A stretch of DNA of 33,831 nucleotides, from positions 1 through 33,831 of the forward strand of contig MU616891.1 of the NCBI GenBank assembly GCA_025201705.1, given 5' to 3'. A program made the translations under genes and the position numbers. Below, one piece after another: positions 32,779 through 33,831 of this stretch (position 1 is its first letter; each line of letters begins with the position of its first letter). Below the pieces are notes generated by a model. That model made no database searches. It saw nothing but the letters and a program-made list of their open reading frames with translations, and was not told the origin of the DNA. This DNA is from Dissophora ornata. Its lineage: Eukaryota > Mortierellomycota > Mortierellomycetes > Mortierellales > Mortierellaceae.

Positions 32779-33762
32779 TCAAAATACAAACGGTGCGTCA
32801 ATTCTAAAATGAGCAATCTTAACCTGGGGGTACTTGTCTGATGGATATTCCTTTCGCAAATCCAATGCCAACTTCGCATGAAGAGGGGTATCATGAAATC
32901 GCAGTTCCCGTAAACGCGAGCCATATGTACCGATCAAAGCCCCGGCTATCGCATGCGCATCGGTTGCACGATGAGGGTTGTGTCGATGGAAGCAGAGCCC
33001 TAAACCTCGGATCGGAATCAACTTCACTTCTCTAAGAAACGCATCAACATCGCTGTCAAGTGCCGAGTTCAAAGGTTCCATGGCATCCACTCGAAGTATG
33101 TCAAGTCGAGGACATGAAGCGATCAGCCCCGGAATGAATGCCATCCGCTCCAGCGTCAGCTCGGTCAAATTCCTGAAATGGGCTAGAACCCATTGGTTGA
33201 TTGTCGGCCTGGCGATATCTATGCCAGAGAGGTGTAAGATTCGGAGCCCTGGACAGAATACTTGAAGAGTCATCAACTCCCATGGTGTCAAATTCATGAA
33301 ATTTAGACGAAGGGTTGACAGAGCAAAATGATTCTGCAGGAAATCGAGTCGCACAGGAGGACAAGGGACTTTCTGACAAAAATCCAGATACAAGCATCGG
33401 AGGTGTTCGTTCCTACGAGCGATCTCAACAGCGAGTTCTATGCCGGCATATGGCGCTTGGACGTGAAGGCATTCGATGTATTTAATGTTGCACATGTTGA
33501 ATAGCGAAAACTCACGGGCACTTTCGCCACGGGAGATCCAGGCGAGACTCTTGATGGTGTGGCCGTACTTCAGGACCCGGGAGAAGCCGTCGGGCAATAT
33601 GGCGAGTGCGCAAGAATGGTAATGATCAATGTGGTGGTACATCTCAGGGTTGACTGCGACGAGCCAGTCGCGATACGCCTGGGCAACATTATGCTCTTCT
33701 ATCGGCGTTGGAGGATTAGCTATCAAAGAGTAGAGCCTCCGAACGATGTCTTCTGGGTTCAT
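32779..33762 (-). CDS. Hypothetical LRR (RNI-like) protein, local family member 4 (inverted)
   Basis: Intronless, 327 residues on the minus strand, convergent with member 3. Family blocks: DHYHSCALAILPDGFSRVLKYGH, IKYIECLHVQ, IARRNEHLRCLYLDF, NHFALSTLRLNF, FCPGLRILHLSG, FRNLTELTLERMAFI, PGLIASCPRLDILRV, IRGLGLCF, LRELRF and terminal PFVF. It shares the plain PFxF ending and the KSLAW/KSLIW segment with member 1 rather than with 2 and 3. Its promoter would lie at the very end of the window, where only a (TTG)n/T-rich stretch is visible, so the full upstream region cannot be judged. Function unknown. Confidence 0.84.
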   Translation of the reverse strand: MNPEDIVRRLYSLIANPPTPIEEHNVAQAYRDWLVAVNPEMYHHIDHYHSCALAILPDGFSRVLKYGHTIKSLAWISRGESAREFSLFNMCNIKYIECLHVQAPYAGIELAVEIARRNEHLRCLYLDFCQKVPCPPVRLDFLQNHFALSTLRLNFMNLTPWELMTLQVFCPGLRILHLSGIDIARPTINQWVLAHFRNLTELTLERMAFIPGLIASCPRLDILRVDAMEPLNSALDSDVDAFLREVKLIPIRGLGLCFHRHNPHRATDAHAIAGALIGTYGSRLRELRFHDTPLHAKLALDLRKEYPSDKYPQVKIAHFRIDAPFVF

Positions 33763-33795
33763 GGTGGGAGATTTCGGTTGCGCGTGTTTTTCTAG

Positions 33796-33831
33796 GCGGG
33801 AGTATTTTTGTTGTTGTTGTTGTTTTTTTTT
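33796..33831. repeat. TTG microsatellite at the window end
   Basis: (TTG)n grading into a T run at the end of the window, upstream of LRR gene 4. Confidence 0.6.

Noticed and set aside
28771..33762. F-box protein annotation for the LRR cluster
   Set aside because: The N-termini lack the LPxE...I/L pattern of an F-box; only the LRR part is supported by sequence.
1..33831. CRISPR arrays, bacterial operons, prophage or toxin-antitoxin systems
   Set aside because: All genes are eukaryotic in type (introns, TATA boxes, poly(A) signals); no regularly spaced repeats were found.

Overview
The window is nuclear DNA of a filamentous fungus. Genes carry many short introns (mostly 58-128 nt) with GTATGT/GTAAGT/GTACGT-type donors, CTAAC/CTGAC-like branch points and TAG/CAG acceptors. 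Gene content and the local leucine-rich-repeat (LRR) family fit an early-diverging fungus, and Mortierellomycota is my best guess. That placement is inference; no marker gene for taxonomy is present.

Layout. A minus-strand tRNA-Arg(CCG) lies near the left edge (236-307). A nine-exon kinesin-7 gene (1286-5159, +) runs tail-to-tail into a very large minus-strand gene (5467-18402) for a Tom1/HUWE1-type HECT E3 ubiquitin ligase. I could join 14 exons of it in frame, giving about 3807 residues. Three more minus-strand genes follow: a three-exon acyltransferase of the homoserine/serine O-acyltransferase family with a mitochondrial-looking N-terminus (18834-20624), a secreted, probably GPI-anchored Ser/Thr-rich surface protein (20982-21698) and a bHLH transcription factor (23097-24727). 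Head-to-head with the bHLH gene, about 970 bp away, is a seven-exon Angel/CCR4-type nuclease or deadenylase (25697-28095, +). For the kinesin, Tom1, acyltransferase, bHLH and nuclease genes, the exon phases I assigned join to open frames whose total length divides by three. This supports the models without any outside data.

The right-hand 5.5 kb looks accessory. A 112-bp MITE with pogo/Tc1-like terminal inverted repeats and a TA target duplication sits at 28256-28367. After it come four intronless paralogues (28771-29718 +, 30164-31132 +, 31570-32544 +, 32779-33762 -) of about 315-327 residues. They are predicted LRR (RNI-like) solenoids sharing an almost invariant GLIASCPRLDVL block and a PFxF C-terminus. 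Three have their own TATA box, and I see no F-box. I cannot assign a function to this local family; it is the best candidate for something undescribed.

The left and middle genes are housekeeping functions (microtubule motor, ubiquitin ligase, sulfur amino-acid synthesis, mRNA turnover). I see no operon-like or pathway linkage between them. Functional links beyond shared strand or divergent promoters would be speculation.
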